Below, one piece after another: positions 52,780 to 62,113 of a DNA stretch of 64,000 nucleotides; the stretch's first letter is position 1; each line of letters begins with the position of its first letter. Under the pieces are notes generated by a model, which had not been told where the DNA came from, searched no databases, and saw nothing but the letters and a program-made list of their open reading frames with translations. Both the position numbers and the translations under genes were made by a program. Source of the DNA: Bacteroidota bacterium (GTDB lineage: Bacteria > Bacteroidota > Rhodothermia > JANXDC01); NCBI GenBank assembly GCA_025998875.1, contig AP024675.1, forward strand, positions 124,001 through 188,000. Reading direction: 5' to 3'.

Positions 52780-53745
52780 CTATCCCTTCTCCCCCCGGCG
52801 TTCGGCCAGGCCCTGGACGAAGGACCACACCATGAGCGCCGCCAGCCGGGCCGTCTGCCCGTCCCGGTCCAGGGGAGGGGCGCATTCGACGAGCTCGAAG
52901 CTCGAGACGGCCGGATGGGCACCGCAACGTCTGGCAAAGGCGATGGCCCACCGGGCCGAAAACCCCACAGGCGAAGGCGCACTCACCCCGGGAGCATCGG
53001 CCTGTTGCACGGCATCCAGGTCGAAGGAAACCAGAATCGGGGATGGGGTCTCCTCCAGAAACGCCCAGTCCTCCCCGGGGTCCATCTCCTCGAACCAGTG
53101 GATCAGCCCCCCGTGCTGGCGAAGATAGGCCTCGTGGTGCGGGGCGACGGCTTGCCTCTGGGCACCCACCACGCGGTACTGCCGCAGAAGGCCGGAAGGA
53201 TGTTCAAGGGCCTCCCGGAACGGGGAGCCGCTGTGCGGACCCTCCGGACGCAGGGGTCTTACGTCCAGGTGCTGATCCACATTCAGTATGCTCACCGCCC
53301 GCGCGGCCTGCACGTAACCCAGGAAATGCCCGAAAGCGGTCTCATGTCCTCCCCCGAGCACCACGGGCAACAGGCCCTCTGCCAGCAGAGCGGCCACCAC
53401 GTCGGCCAGACGCTGCCGATCCGCCTCCAGGTCCCCGGAAAGCATCAGATCGCCCAGATCCAGGGTGCGCTCCCAGAGGGCAAGCCCTGCCCCCGGGCTC
53501 ATGCGATAGAGCCAGCGTCGGATCTCGCGCGGAGCCTCGGCCGCTCCGCTCCGGCCCTGATTGCGCCGTACCCCCTCATCGGAGGGGAAACCTATCAGGG
53601 CCACCGCGTACAGCCGCCAGCTCGAAGGCCTGCCGTCCCAACGTTGCAATAGGTGTCCGACCCGTCGGTCGGCCGGCTCATAGACCCGAGGTACGAGCTC
53701 CGGATCCACCGGACGCAGCTCAGGCAACCGCTTCGACATGGCCAT
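52780..53745 (-). CDS. hutG: Formimidoylglutamase (arginase family)
   Basis: Last step of histidine breakdown: formimidoyl-glutamate to glutamate and formamide. 321 residues of the ureohydrolase fold; the manganese site is visible in GGGHETAFGH, NVDQHLDVRP and SFDLDAV. The arginase family also includes agmatinases; the hut context decides the call. The ATG at 53745 (53739 is equal) overlaps hutI by 26 bases. hutH and hutU are not nearby. Confidence 0.9.
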   Translation of the reverse strand: MAMSKRLPELRPVDPELVPRVYEPADRRVGHLLQRWDGRPSSWRLYAVALIGFPSDEGVRRNQGRSGAAEAPREIRRWLYRMSPGAGLALWERTLDLGDLMLSGDLEADRQRLADVVAALLAEGLLPVVLGGGHETAFGHFLGYVQAARAVSILNVDQHLDVRPLRPEGPHSGSPFREALEHPSGLLRQYRVVGAQRQAVAPHHEAYLRQHGGLIHWFEEMDPGEDWAFLEETPSPILVSFDLDAVQQADAPGVSAPSPVGFSARWAIAFARRCGAHPAVSSFELVECAPPLDRDGQTARLAALMVWSFVQGLAERRGEKG

Positions 53746-54955
53746 AGCATAACCGACCGCGCTTCCAGACGGCGCGCACGGGCATATCTCCCCCGTGGTA
53801 GAGCACATAGGCGGGATCGGGATGCTCCAGAAGCACCAGGTCGGCTTCATACCCCGGCGCCAGGCGCCCGATCCGATGCCCCTGTCCGATGGCCTCTGCC
53901 GCCGCGCGCGTCACCGCCACCCATACGGCCTCCGGACTCAACCCCAGCTCCAGACAGGCGATTACCATAACAAAAGGCAGGCTGTAGGTCGGCGAAGAAC
54001 CCGGATTGAAATCCGTGGCGATGGCTATCCGGAGGCCACAGTCCAGCGCGGCGCGGGCCTGGGCCTGAGGCTGGCGCAGGTAAAAAGCACATCCGGGAAG
54101 CAGCGTGGCCACCACGCCGGCCTCGGCCAGGGCGGGAAAAACATCCGGGGGGGTATGTTCCAGATGATCCGCCGATATGGCGCCCAGCTCAGCGGCCAGG
54201 CGAGCCGCCCCGGAATCCTGAAACTGATCTGCGTGCACCTTGATTGCCCAGCCCAGCGCCCGACCTGCCTGCAGAATCCGGCGCGCCTCCTGAGGGGTGA
54301 AGACTCCACGTTCGCAGAAAACGTCGACGAACTCCACCTCTCCGGTCCGGGCCAGGGCGGGCATGAGCTCCTCGATCAGGTAACGCAGGTATTCCCCTCG
54401 GCGGTCCGCATAGGCATCGGGCACCCCGTGGGCCAGAAACGTGGGATGCAGTTCCACGGGGTGTTCGCGCCTGAGGGCGGTATAGACCTCCAGCTGCTTG
54501 CGTTCGGTCTCCAGATCCAACCCGTAGCCTGTTTTCGCCTCCACGGTCGTGACGCCCATCTGGAGCATGCGGTCCAGAAACCAGCGAGTCCGCTTCAGGA
54601 GCGTCTCGAAATCCGCCTCGCGCGTGCGGGCCACGGTGTAGCGGATCCCCCCACCCCGGGCGGCGATCTCCTGATAGGACACTCCCTGCAGGCGCAGTCG
54701 AAACTCATGCAGCCGATCTCCCCCAAAACACAGATGGGTGTGGCTGTCGATGAGTCCGGGAACCAGAGCGCCCCCCGATCCGGAGAAGGCGGGCCAGTCC
54801 CGAAGGGGTTCCGGAATCGCCCGCTCGGGACCAACCCAGCGGATACGCCCGTCCTCCACGGCCAGGGCCGCCCTGGGGATGGCGCCCACCGCCTCCGGCC
54901 CCTCTCCGTCCATCGTCCAGATCAGCCCGAGATCGCGCAGGAGAAATCCTTTCAC
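53720..54955 (-). CDS. hutI: Imidazolonepropionase
   Basis: Hydrolyses imidazolone-5-propionate to formimidoyl-glutamate. 411 residues of the amidohydrolase fold: DSHTHLCFGGDR (metal HxH), GGGIRYTV, KTGYGLDLETE, FLAHGVP, KVHADQF, SADHLEH, and TDFNPGSSPT (metal Asp). The start overlaps the GroES-like stop (ATGA) and the end overlaps hutG. Confidence 0.96.
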   Translation of the reverse strand: MKGFLLRDLGLIWTMDGEGPEAVGAIPRAALAVEDGRIRWVGPERAIPEPLRDWPAFSGSGGALVPGLIDSHTHLCFGGDRLHEFRLRLQGVSYQEIAARGGGIRYTVARTREADFETLLKRTRWFLDRMLQMGVTTVEAKTGYGLDLETERKQLEVYTALRREHPVELHPTFLAHGVPDAYADRRGEYLRYLIEELMPALARTGEVEFVDVFCERGVFTPQEARRILQAGRALGWAIKVHADQFQDSGAARLAAELGAISADHLEHTPPDVFPALAEAGVVATLLPGCAFYLRQPQAQARAALDCGLRIAIATDFNPGSSPTYSLPFVMVIACLELGLSPEAVWVAVTRAAAEAIGQGHRIGRLAPGYEADLVLLEHPDPAYVLYHGGDMPVRAVWKRGRLCYGHVEAVA

Positions 54956-55326
54956 GGTTCCGGGTCCCCGCCGGATTCGAAACGAGAACGCACCAGCACG
55001 AGAATGGCCGAATGGGGCACGACGAAGTATTTTTTGCCCTCATAGAGGATCTCCACGGCCTGATCGCGCAGGAACATGGCATAATCGCCCTCCTCGGCCT
55101 GCAGGGGCACGTACCGCACCGCGGGACGCTCTCGCCATGGTTCCTCTTCAAAAGGACCGGGCACGGCGTATCCGGGCCCGACCTTGACCACGTAACCGGA
55201 GAGCACCTTCTCTTTTTCCTTGACCGTCGGGGGCAGATACAACCCCGTTTCCGTAGTCTGTTCCCCCTCTTCCGGGGCGATGAGCACGCGATCTCCCACG
55301 AGGAGCAGCTCCTTGACCCAGCGCAT
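54952..55326 (-). CDS. GroES-like co-chaperonin, divergent
   Basis: 124 residues against about 95 for GroES. The N-terminal VGDRVLIAPEE and the later VVKVGPG and YFVVPHSAILVLV strands match the cpn10 fold; the mobile-loop region reads TTETGLYLPPT. An extra segment with FEEEPWRERPAV and EEGDYAMFLRDQ lengthens the middle. No groEL adjoins. The ATG at 55326 is chosen because the longer reading needs a TTG. It is translationally coupled to hutI. Confidence 0.78.
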   Translation of the reverse strand: MRWVKELLLVGDRVLIAPEEGEQTTETGLYLPPTVKEKEKVLSGYVVKVGPGYAVPGPFEEEPWRERPAVRYVPLQAEEGDYAMFLRDQAVEILYEGKKYFVVPHSAILVLVRSRFESGGDPEP

Positions 55327-55369
55327 TGTACGGAGAACCTCTGCTTTTGCCAAAGATAGCGCCTCTGCG

Positions 55370-56800
55370 CTACAGAAAAACGCCTATCACGAGCACAAGC
55401 ACGAGCACGCCGATCAGGTCCAGCCAGAGGCCGGCGCGCACCATGTCGGCAACCCGCAGCTGTCCGCTGGCGAATACCAGAGCGTTGGGCGGAGTACCGG
55501 CCGGCATCATAAAGCCCAGGCTGGAGGCGAGGGTGGCGGGCAGGGCCAGCTCCAGGGGGGAAAGGCCGATCCCCTTGGCCAGGGCGGCCAGCAGGGGCAC
55601 GAGCACGGCCGCGGTGGCCGTGTTGGAGGCGAACTCCGTAAATAGGAGCGCGATCGCGGCCGAGGCCACCAGAACCGCCAGGGGTGGCCAGTGCACCGCC
55701 CCCTCCAGCCAGAGGCTCACCAGCCGATCCAGGCCCGTAGTCTCGATGCCCCGTCCCAGGGCGAATCCCCCTCCAAAGAGCAGGAGCACGTCCCAGGCCA
55801 CAAAACGCGACCAGTCTCCTTCCAGCACGTACCCCCTTCGGCCCTCCCGATCGCGCACCGGCCAGAGAAAGAGTATCAGGGTGAGCAGGAGCACCACGGT
55901 GGTATCATCGACCCTTACCCCCTCGGGCAACCAGCTTTCCCATCCAGGCCATGGGCCCAGCCCCGTGCGCGTTAGCCACAACAGGGCCGTGAGCATAAAT
56001 ACGCCCAGCACCACACGCTCGGCCTCGGACCAGGGGGGAAAGGCCCTCAGACGCCGGCGCAACAGATCTGGATCGTAGTGGAGCTCCTCTTCCCGGTAGG
56101 GGAAAAGGATCCGGAGCACCCCGTAGGTCGCCAGCAACATCAGGACGGCGATGGGCAATCCCCACCGCATCCACATGCCGAAGCTCGGCACCAGCTCCGG
56201 ATGGTGATCTCGCAGGTATCCGATCAGGATGCCGTTGGGGGGAGTGCCCACGATCGTGGCCACTCCGCCGATGCTGGCCCCATAGGCCACCCCCAGGAGC
56301 AGCTGCCTGGCAAAACGCGACTTAGAAGGGCTTTCCGGGATCTGTTCCAGAATGGAGAACACCATGGGCAGGGCCACAAGCGCCGTGGCCGTATTGGACA
56401 TCCACATGGACAGAAAAGCCACAACGAGCAGTAGCCCTCCGACCACATGGTGCGAACGGCGGGCAAAACGGCTCATCATGAGCAGGGCCAGGCGCTCGTG
56501 CACCCCCCATCGCTGCAGGGCGGCCCCGAGCAGAAACCCGCCCAGAAACAGGAATACGGTGGAGTTCGCATACGCCTCCGCGATCCGGAGTCCCGGGGGG
56601 ATGCCCAGCACGGGGAAGAGCACAAGGGGCAACAGCGCCGTAATGGACAGGGGTACGGCTTCCGACAACCACCAGAGCCCCATCCAGAGCACCACCCCGC
56701 CCATGCGCCAGGGCAAAGGGTCCGATGTTCCTTCCCCGAGCAACACAACCCCAGCGGCCAGCAGGGGACCTGCGATACGGGCCAGCCTCCGCCCCCTCAT
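55370..56800 (-). CDS. SLC13/DASS family sodium-coupled anion transporter
   Basis: 476 residues, about twelve helices in two inverted repeats. The paired SNT motifs SNTATALVALPM and SNTATAAVLVPLL form the sodium and substrate site; GTPPNGILIG and GTPPNALVF follow them. Members carry di- or tricarboxylates or sulfate. It starts 9 bases after the upstream M14 gene and lies 43 bases before the GroES-like gene, so probably in one operon. Confidence 0.9.
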   Translation of the reverse strand: MRGRRLARIAGPLLAAGVVLLGEGTSDPLPWRMGGVVLWMGLWWLSEAVPLSITALLPLVLFPVLGIPPGLRIAEAYANSTVFLFLGGFLLGAALQRWGVHERLALLMMSRFARRSHHVVGGLLLVVAFLSMWMSNTATALVALPMVFSILEQIPESPSKSRFARQLLLGVAYGASIGGVATIVGTPPNGILIGYLRDHHPELVPSFGMWMRWGLPIAVLMLLATYGVLRILFPYREEELHYDPDLLRRRLRAFPPWSEAERVVLGVFMLTALLWLTRTGLGPWPGWESWLPEGVRVDDTTVVLLLTLILFLWPVRDREGRRGYVLEGDWSRFVAWDVLLLFGGGFALGRGIETTGLDRLVSLWLEGAVHWPPLAVLVASAAIALLFTEFASNTATAAVLVPLLAALAKGIGLSPLELALPATLASSLGFMMPAGTPPNALVFASGQLRVADMVRAGLWLDLIGVLVLVLVIGVFL

Positions 56801-56809
56801 GCGCTATTC

Positions 56810-59386
56810 CTACCGACTTGGACCCAGGAGCAGAGCGTTGAGCAGCAACCGGTGCCCGTCCACCCAGAAGGCCCGGAAGGCGGGGTTGTCGGCAAACAGG
56901 ATCACCCGCCCCCTGCCCACGTCTTCGGCGACAATGGCCGCGCCGCCGGCCAGATGACGGACCAGGCGAGCCGGCGCGTAGCCGTTCACCAGGGGATCGG
57001 TCTCGTAGAGGGCCACGTTGCCCGGCTTTTCCAGTGGCTCGAAGGCGAGCGTTCCCAGTTTAAGGCCCACGTAACGGCTTCCGTATCCGTAGGCCACCGG
57101 GTGCGTGGGGTCCAGGCGCAGGCGAAAGAGCGCGCCGGGTATATCCTCCTCCAACTCCAGCCGTTCCTGCTCCGCATAGGCGGCGCGGCGCAGGCGCTCC
57201 TTGCGCGCCTCATCCGGTTCCGGTTCGCGGCGCAACCGGACCGTCGTAAGTCGAGACCGGCTTTGCGCCACCCATCGGGCCGCCGATCCGATGGCCACCA
57301 CCACGCCGCCGCGCTGGATCCATTCCCGGATGCGGGCCTGCGTCAGGGAATCGATGCGGCTGTAATTTCCCGGAGGGAGCAGGAGCACGTTATAGCGACT
57401 GAGATCCAGGCTGGGCAGGGCGGAAAGAGGCACGTTGTGGTAGGGCACCTCGAAACGACGGTCGAGCAGGTACCAGATCGCGCCGAATTCGCCCGCACTT
57501 ATCCCCTCTCCGGTGAGTACGGCGATACGGGGATAGACAAAGGTGGATACGTAGTTGGAACCCAGATCCACCCCCTCCTCGGCCAACCCGGTCTGTACGG
57601 CGTAGATCTGCACTCCGCAGGAGGCGGCCACCTGACGCATGAGTTCGCCCAGCGTATGCCTGCGCTCCTCGTTGCGCACAAGGGGTATGATGAGGGTTCC
57701 GGCCGGATAGCGCCGGCCCTCGAGCAGGAAGGAGCGATGGGCCAGCCGCATCCGTACGCCCTGACGCATGAGCTCGCCCACGGCTCTGGGGAAAAAGTAC
57801 TGGTCCGGCGGGATCAGGTAGGCATATCGGGCTTCCCCTCCGATCACGACGCCCTCCAGCGGGGGCGGCTCGGATACGGGCTCAATGGCCTCCACGGAGG
57901 CGGTCGTGCTGTAGAAGGGCGCAAAGCCGAAGGCATACGGAAGAGTCCAGGCCGTGATGTCATAGGTGAGCGAATCGGACACCACCGTGCGTCGCTCCAT
58001 GAGCGCGCGCAGGAGCGCACCGCGAGGTTGTGCGGTCTGGATCACCCAGGATCCTTCGGGAAGATCCACCACCGCCTCCCGGTCCGTGGCATAGTCATAG
58101 ACGGTAAGGCGCCGAAGGGGCCGGGTAAGCCGACCCACCTCGATCCCCTGATCCAGCAGCAGCTTGATAAACAGATGCCGCCGGGCCGCATCCCCCGCAT
58201 CCGGAGGCAAGAGGTAAGCCCGCACCGCCCCGGCCGGCACCCGCACCACGGCCTCAAAAGCACGCCGGAAGTTCTCCAGAAGCTCCCTGCGCCGCTCCAC
58301 CGCGGTGCGCAGGGTCGCCATAGAGGTCGCGACATGGTGTCGGATGCGGTCCTCCAGGCTCAGCTTTGTGCCATCGCGCAGGTCTACCAGCGTGCCCGCC
58401 GAACCTCCCCCGGCCTGCTCGTAGGTCATACCCGCCGCCCCATTGAAGGCGGGCCAAGAATCCCCGTAACCGGGATAGAGCAGATCGAAGTTTTCTCGCG
58501 TAAAATACAGCCAGCCCTGCTGGTCGAAGACCGCCCGATTGCCCTCTCCAAAGAGGCGCATGTTCTGCAACACTTCGGGCCGCAACAGCCGATGTATGGG
58601 CTCGGCGGCGGGGGCGAAATAGTATGGCGATTCTCGCCCCTGCTCGTGGAAATCCACGTGCACCACCGGCATCCAGCGCAGATACATCCGGATGCGCCCC
58701 TGCGTCTCCGGCTGCGTCATCCAGGCCCAGTCCCGATTGAGGTCGAAGAAATAGTGATTCGTCCGCCCCCCGGGCCAGGGCTCGCTGTGTTCCCAGCTGT
58801 CCGGATTAGGGTCGGGCCTCTGGCCCTGCACCTGGCGGATCCAGCTCACGTACCGGTCGCGTCCGTCCGGGTTGAGGCAGGGATCGAGAATCACCACGGC
58901 CTCTCGGAGCAGGCGCTCGGTCAGGCTGTCGGTGCCGGCCACGAGCCGATAGAACACCTCCATGGCCGCCTCCGTACTGGAGGCCTCGTTGCCGTGCACG
59001 TTGTAGCTAAGCCAGAGCACGATGGGCAACCGATCGAGCTCCTGAGACACCTCCGGATACCGGCGCGGGTCGATGAGGCGCAGATGGCGCTGCCGGATCT
59101 CCTCAAGCCGGACCAGGTTTTCCGGACTGGACAGAATGGCCACCATCAGGGGGCGCCCCTCGTAGGTCTGCCCGTACACCTCCAGACGCACACGATCGGA
59201 GCGCTCAGCCAGCGCCTGGAAATAGCCCACGACGCGATGATGGTAGGTGAAATGCCGGCCCAGAGGATACCCCAGCCACTGCTCCGGGCTGGGCATGTCC
59301 GATCGAACCGGACCGCGCAAAGACTGCCCCCACAGAGCGGGAACAAAGCAGCACAGCAGTAGGGCGATAAGCAGACGACGCGGCAT
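56810..59386 (-). CDS. Exported M14 metallopeptidase (second of tandem pair)
   Basis: 858 residues. Signal peptide to about 20 (LWGQ). Zinc carboxypeptidase domain: HGNE (His131, Glu134), third ligand in VVHVDFHEQG (about 243-247), catalytic Glu in TYEQAGGGSAG (323). The C-terminal half (about 600-858) has a class-I glutamine-amidotransferase-like fold with YNVLLLPPGNYSRID and GGVVVAIGSAARWVA. Active site intact. About 21 bases after its paralogue. Confidence 0.9.
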   Translation of the reverse strand: MPRRLLIALLLCCFVPALWGQSLRGPVRSDMPSPEQWLGYPLGRHFTYHHRVVGYFQALAERSDRVRLEVYGQTYEGRPLMVAILSSPENLVRLEEIRQRHLRLIDPRRYPEVSQELDRLPIVLWLSYNVHGNEASSTEAAMEVFYRLVAGTDSLTERLLREAVVILDPCLNPDGRDRYVSWIRQVQGQRPDPNPDSWEHSEPWPGGRTNHYFFDLNRDWAWMTQPETQGRIRMYLRWMPVVHVDFHEQGRESPYYFAPAAEPIHRLLRPEVLQNMRLFGEGNRAVFDQQGWLYFTRENFDLLYPGYGDSWPAFNGAAGMTYEQAGGGSAGTLVDLRDGTKLSLEDRIRHHVATSMATLRTAVERRRELLENFRRAFEAVVRVPAGAVRAYLLPPDAGDAARRHLFIKLLLDQGIEVGRLTRPLRRLTVYDYATDREAVVDLPEGSWVIQTAQPRGALLRALMERRTVVSDSLTYDITAWTLPYAFGFAPFYSTTASVEAIEPVSEPPPLEGVVIGGEARYAYLIPPDQYFFPRAVGELMRQGVRMRLAHRSFLLEGRRYPAGTLIIPLVRNEERRHTLGELMRQVAASCGVQIYAVQTGLAEEGVDLGSNYVSTFVYPRIAVLTGEGISAGEFGAIWYLLDRRFEVPYHNVPLSALPSLDLSRYNVLLLPPGNYSRIDSLTQARIREWIQRGGVVVAIGSAARWVAQSRSRLTTVRLRREPEPDEARKERLRRAAYAEQERLELEEDIPGALFRLRLDPTHPVAYGYGSRYVGLKLGTLAFEPLEKPGNVALYETDPLVNGYAPARLVRHLAGGAAIVAEDVGRGRVILFADNPAFRAFWVDGHRLLLNALLLGPSR

Positions 59387-59407
59387 AGGATTTCCTCGCG
59401 TTGCGGT

Positions 59408-62020
59408 TTACCAGGCCGACAGAAGAAAAACGGCGTTCCAGAGCATGCGCTGATACCCCACCCAGTAGTGTCGAAAAAGCGGATTGGCGAGCAACAGCAC
59501 GACTTTGCCCCGGCCTATTTGCGCCATGGCCGCCCAGCTACCCCCGGCCAACCGGGTCCGATTATAGGTGCTGATGAAGCCGGATACCCGGAGCCGATCG
59601 GGATCGGAAACATACCTTCCCGCCCAGGAGATGCCCCCCCCTCCGGAGGGCAGGCGCAGGGCCTCGGCCAGCTGGACAAAAACGTAGAGCTCCGGATCCA
59701 GGCCGAATCCGAGCGGATGCGTCGGGTCGATCTCTCCACGCAAGGCCACTCCGGCCAGCTCCTGCAGGCCCCGATCGCGCTCGAGGGCCTCCCATCCCAT
59801 CCGGGCAAGCAAGGCCTCGCGTGCGCGGCTGAGCGACTCCGGAGGCCGGAGGATCTCCAGCCGGGTAAAGCGGCTCCGCTCGCGCGTAAAAAACAGCGCC
59901 GACCCCTCCAGGGCCACCAACACCCCGCCCGCTTCGACCCAGGAGCGGAGTCGGGCTTCCAGCGTGCTATCGACAAACGCTCTCAGGTTGCCCCCGCCCG
60001 GAAAGAGGATCACATCGTAGCGACGCAGATCCACCTGAGACAGGCTGCTCAGGCGTACCGGGTGCACGGTATAGCCCAGCTCCTGCTCGAAGGCATACCA
60101 GAGCTGTCCGTAGCTGTAGGCGGAAATGGGCCGATCGGCCACAAGCAGCACCCGGGGAGGCCCAATGGGCCTGTGGCTGGGGGAGGCCAGGTCCGTCCCG
60201 GACTCGACCAGGCTCTTGTGGGCTCCGTAGACGGCGATCCCCACCTCGGAGGCGAGCCGCTCCATGTCCGCATGCACCCGGGGCAGGAGGGAATCGGGCT
60301 GTTGTCCCAGAAGCAGGATCAGGCTTCCACGGGGAAACTCCCGCCCCTGGAGCCGAAACGGCCTCCCGGCGGCCCGGACCCGATATCCCCGCTCCCACAG
60401 ACGCACCAGCGCCCGAACGGCGTGCACGTGATCCCAGGCAATGACATAGGCATAGGAAGCCGGCGCTCCGTATACCTGGCCCCGATAGCGGGGAGGTTCC
60501 TCGATCCGCTCGGAGACCACGGAGACGGGCTGCTCGGACCAGTATCCCTCCAGACCGAAGGCGAGCGGAGCGGACCAGGTGGAGACGTCATAGAAGAGGG
60601 AATCCTCAAGGGCCATCTCCCGAAGCAACAGGGTGTGGATGAGCACCTGCCGGGGCTGCTGGGCGCGAATGAGCCAGGTGCCAGCCGGGAATGTGCGGCT
60701 CGGCCCCGCCGAACCGCTCCGATAATCAAACGGTCGTGGGACGGTAAAGGGCGCGCGCGCACGCTCGATCTCCACCCCGTGCTCGTGCAGCAGGGCCAGC
60801 AACCGATACAGATACGAATCGGGGCGATCCGGGAAAATGTACAGCGCCGGACCCCGACGCTCCGATACGCCCTGGCGGAAAAATTGGACCATATAGCGCA
60901 ACAGCGCCTCCCGGTTGGCAACTGCCTCCTGGAGGGCGGCCATAGAGGTGAGGAAATGGTTGTATACCCGATCCCGGAAGGTGAGCACCGTGCCGTCCCA
61001 GGTCTGTACGCGCAATCCGGCCCGGGATCCACCCCCCTGCTCGGTGAGCATGCCGATGGCGCCCTGCAGGCTCGGGTAAGAGGAACCGTACCCCGGATAG
61101 AAGAACTCGAAACGCTCGCGGGTGAAGTACTGGATACGTTCGCGATCGAAGGCCCGATTCATGGCCTCGGCAATACGCCGCGCCCAATTGTGGTTTTCCT
61201 CCGGTAGCAGGAGGTTGCGCGGCCTCATGCCCGGCATGGTGAAGTAGTTGGCGTTGTAACTCTGCTCGTGGTAATCGATGTGCACCTGGGGCAGCCATTG
61301 CCGGTAGGCCTTCAGACGGGCGCGCGACTCCGGCTGGGTGAGCCAGATCCAGTCCCGATTCAGGTCGAACAGGTAATGGTTCGTCCGTCCCCCGGGCCAG
61401 GGCTCCTCATGCTGCAGGACATCCGGGTTATCGTTGGGCCTGAGCTGCCGGTTGGCCCGGAAATACTGCACGTAGCGCTCCCTGCCGTCCGGGTTGAGGC
61501 AAGGGTCGATCAACACCACCGCGTTGCGCAGGATGTGCAGGGTCAGGCTGTCGGTCCCGGCCGCAAGCTGGTAGATGAGCCGAAGGGCGGCCTCCGTGCT
61601 GGAGGGCTCGTTGCCGTGTATGTTGTAGCTGAGCCAGATGCAGAGGGGATTTTCCCGCACTATGCGCTCCTCCTCATCGGCCCGAAGCGTGCGGGGATCG
61701 GAGAGGCGCAGATTGGCCTGCCGGATTTCCTCGATCCTGCTCAGGTGTTCCGGATCGGTAAGAAGGACGTAGTGCAGGGGACGTCCCAGATGGGTCTCCC
61801 CGTAACGCACCAGGCGCATCCGGGGGCTCGTACGGGCAACGGCCTCCAGATAGGCGACCACGCGATCGTACGGGGTAAAATCCGATCCCACCTCGTATCC
61901 CAGAAAACGCCCTGGATGGGGCACCTCGGGCAAATACCTCGCCCCGGGATAGAATCCGTCCTCAAGGGGCTGCGCCCGCAACAGGGCGGGCCAGAGCAGG
62001 AGGAGCCAGAATCGCCGCAT
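59408..62020 (-). CDS. Exported M14 metallopeptidase (first of tandem pair)
   Basis: 870 residues, same layout as its downstream paralogue: signal peptide to about 17, HGNE (His135, Glu138), QVHIDYHEQS (247-251), TEQGGGSRAG (Glu327), and a C-terminal amidotransferase-like half with YDVILFPGGGNLRAF. A promoter lies at 62081-62050. Tandem duplication with retained active sites suggests two substrate ranges for peptide trimming. Confidence 0.9.
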   Translation of the reverse strand: MRRFWLLLLWPALLRAQPLEDGFYPGARYLPEVPHPGRFLGYEVGSDFTPYDRVVAYLEAVARTSPRMRLVRYGETHLGRPLHYVLLTDPEHLSRIEEIRQANLRLSDPRTLRADEEERIVRENPLCIWLSYNIHGNEPSSTEAALRLIYQLAAGTDSLTLHILRNAVVLIDPCLNPDGRERYVQYFRANRQLRPNDNPDVLQHEEPWPGGRTNHYLFDLNRDWIWLTQPESRARLKAYRQWLPQVHIDYHEQSYNANYFTMPGMRPRNLLLPEENHNWARRIAEAMNRAFDRERIQYFTRERFEFFYPGYGSSYPSLQGAIGMLTEQGGGSRAGLRVQTWDGTVLTFRDRVYNHFLTSMAALQEAVANREALLRYMVQFFRQGVSERRGPALYIFPDRPDSYLYRLLALLHEHGVEIERARAPFTVPRPFDYRSGSAGPSRTFPAGTWLIRAQQPRQVLIHTLLLREMALEDSLFYDVSTWSAPLAFGLEGYWSEQPVSVVSERIEEPPRYRGQVYGAPASYAYVIAWDHVHAVRALVRLWERGYRVRAAGRPFRLQGREFPRGSLILLLGQQPDSLLPRVHADMERLASEVGIAVYGAHKSLVESGTDLASPSHRPIGPPRVLLVADRPISAYSYGQLWYAFEQELGYTVHPVRLSSLSQVDLRRYDVILFPGGGNLRAFVDSTLEARLRSWVEAGGVLVALEGSALFFTRERSRFTRLEILRPPESLSRAREALLARMGWEALERDRGLQELAGVALRGEIDPTHPLGFGLDPELYVFVQLAEALRLPSGGGGISWAGRYVSDPDRLRVSGFISTYNRTRLAGGSWAAMAQIGRGKVVLLLANPLFRHYWVGYQRMLWNAVFLLSAW

Positions 62021-62049
62021 ATGACCCCCGCGAACCTGACAATACGGCC

Positions 62050-62081
62050 GGAAAATACAGGGGCCGTTTCCGGAGGGGCAA
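62050..62081 (-). promoter_or_regulatory. Putative promoter of the M14-hut operon
   Basis: On the minus strand, TTG (62081-62079), 21 bases, then TATTTTCC (62057-62050). The start would be near 62043, before the ATG at 62020. Confidence 0.5.
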
Positions 62082-62113
62082 CAGAAAGGACGCCGGAAGC
62101 CCGTAACAAAATG

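Noticed and set aside
56447-59362. 971-codon plus-strand open frame opposite an M14 peptidase
   Set aside because: Length alone is due to high GC and codon bias; the opposite strand has the full M14 active site.
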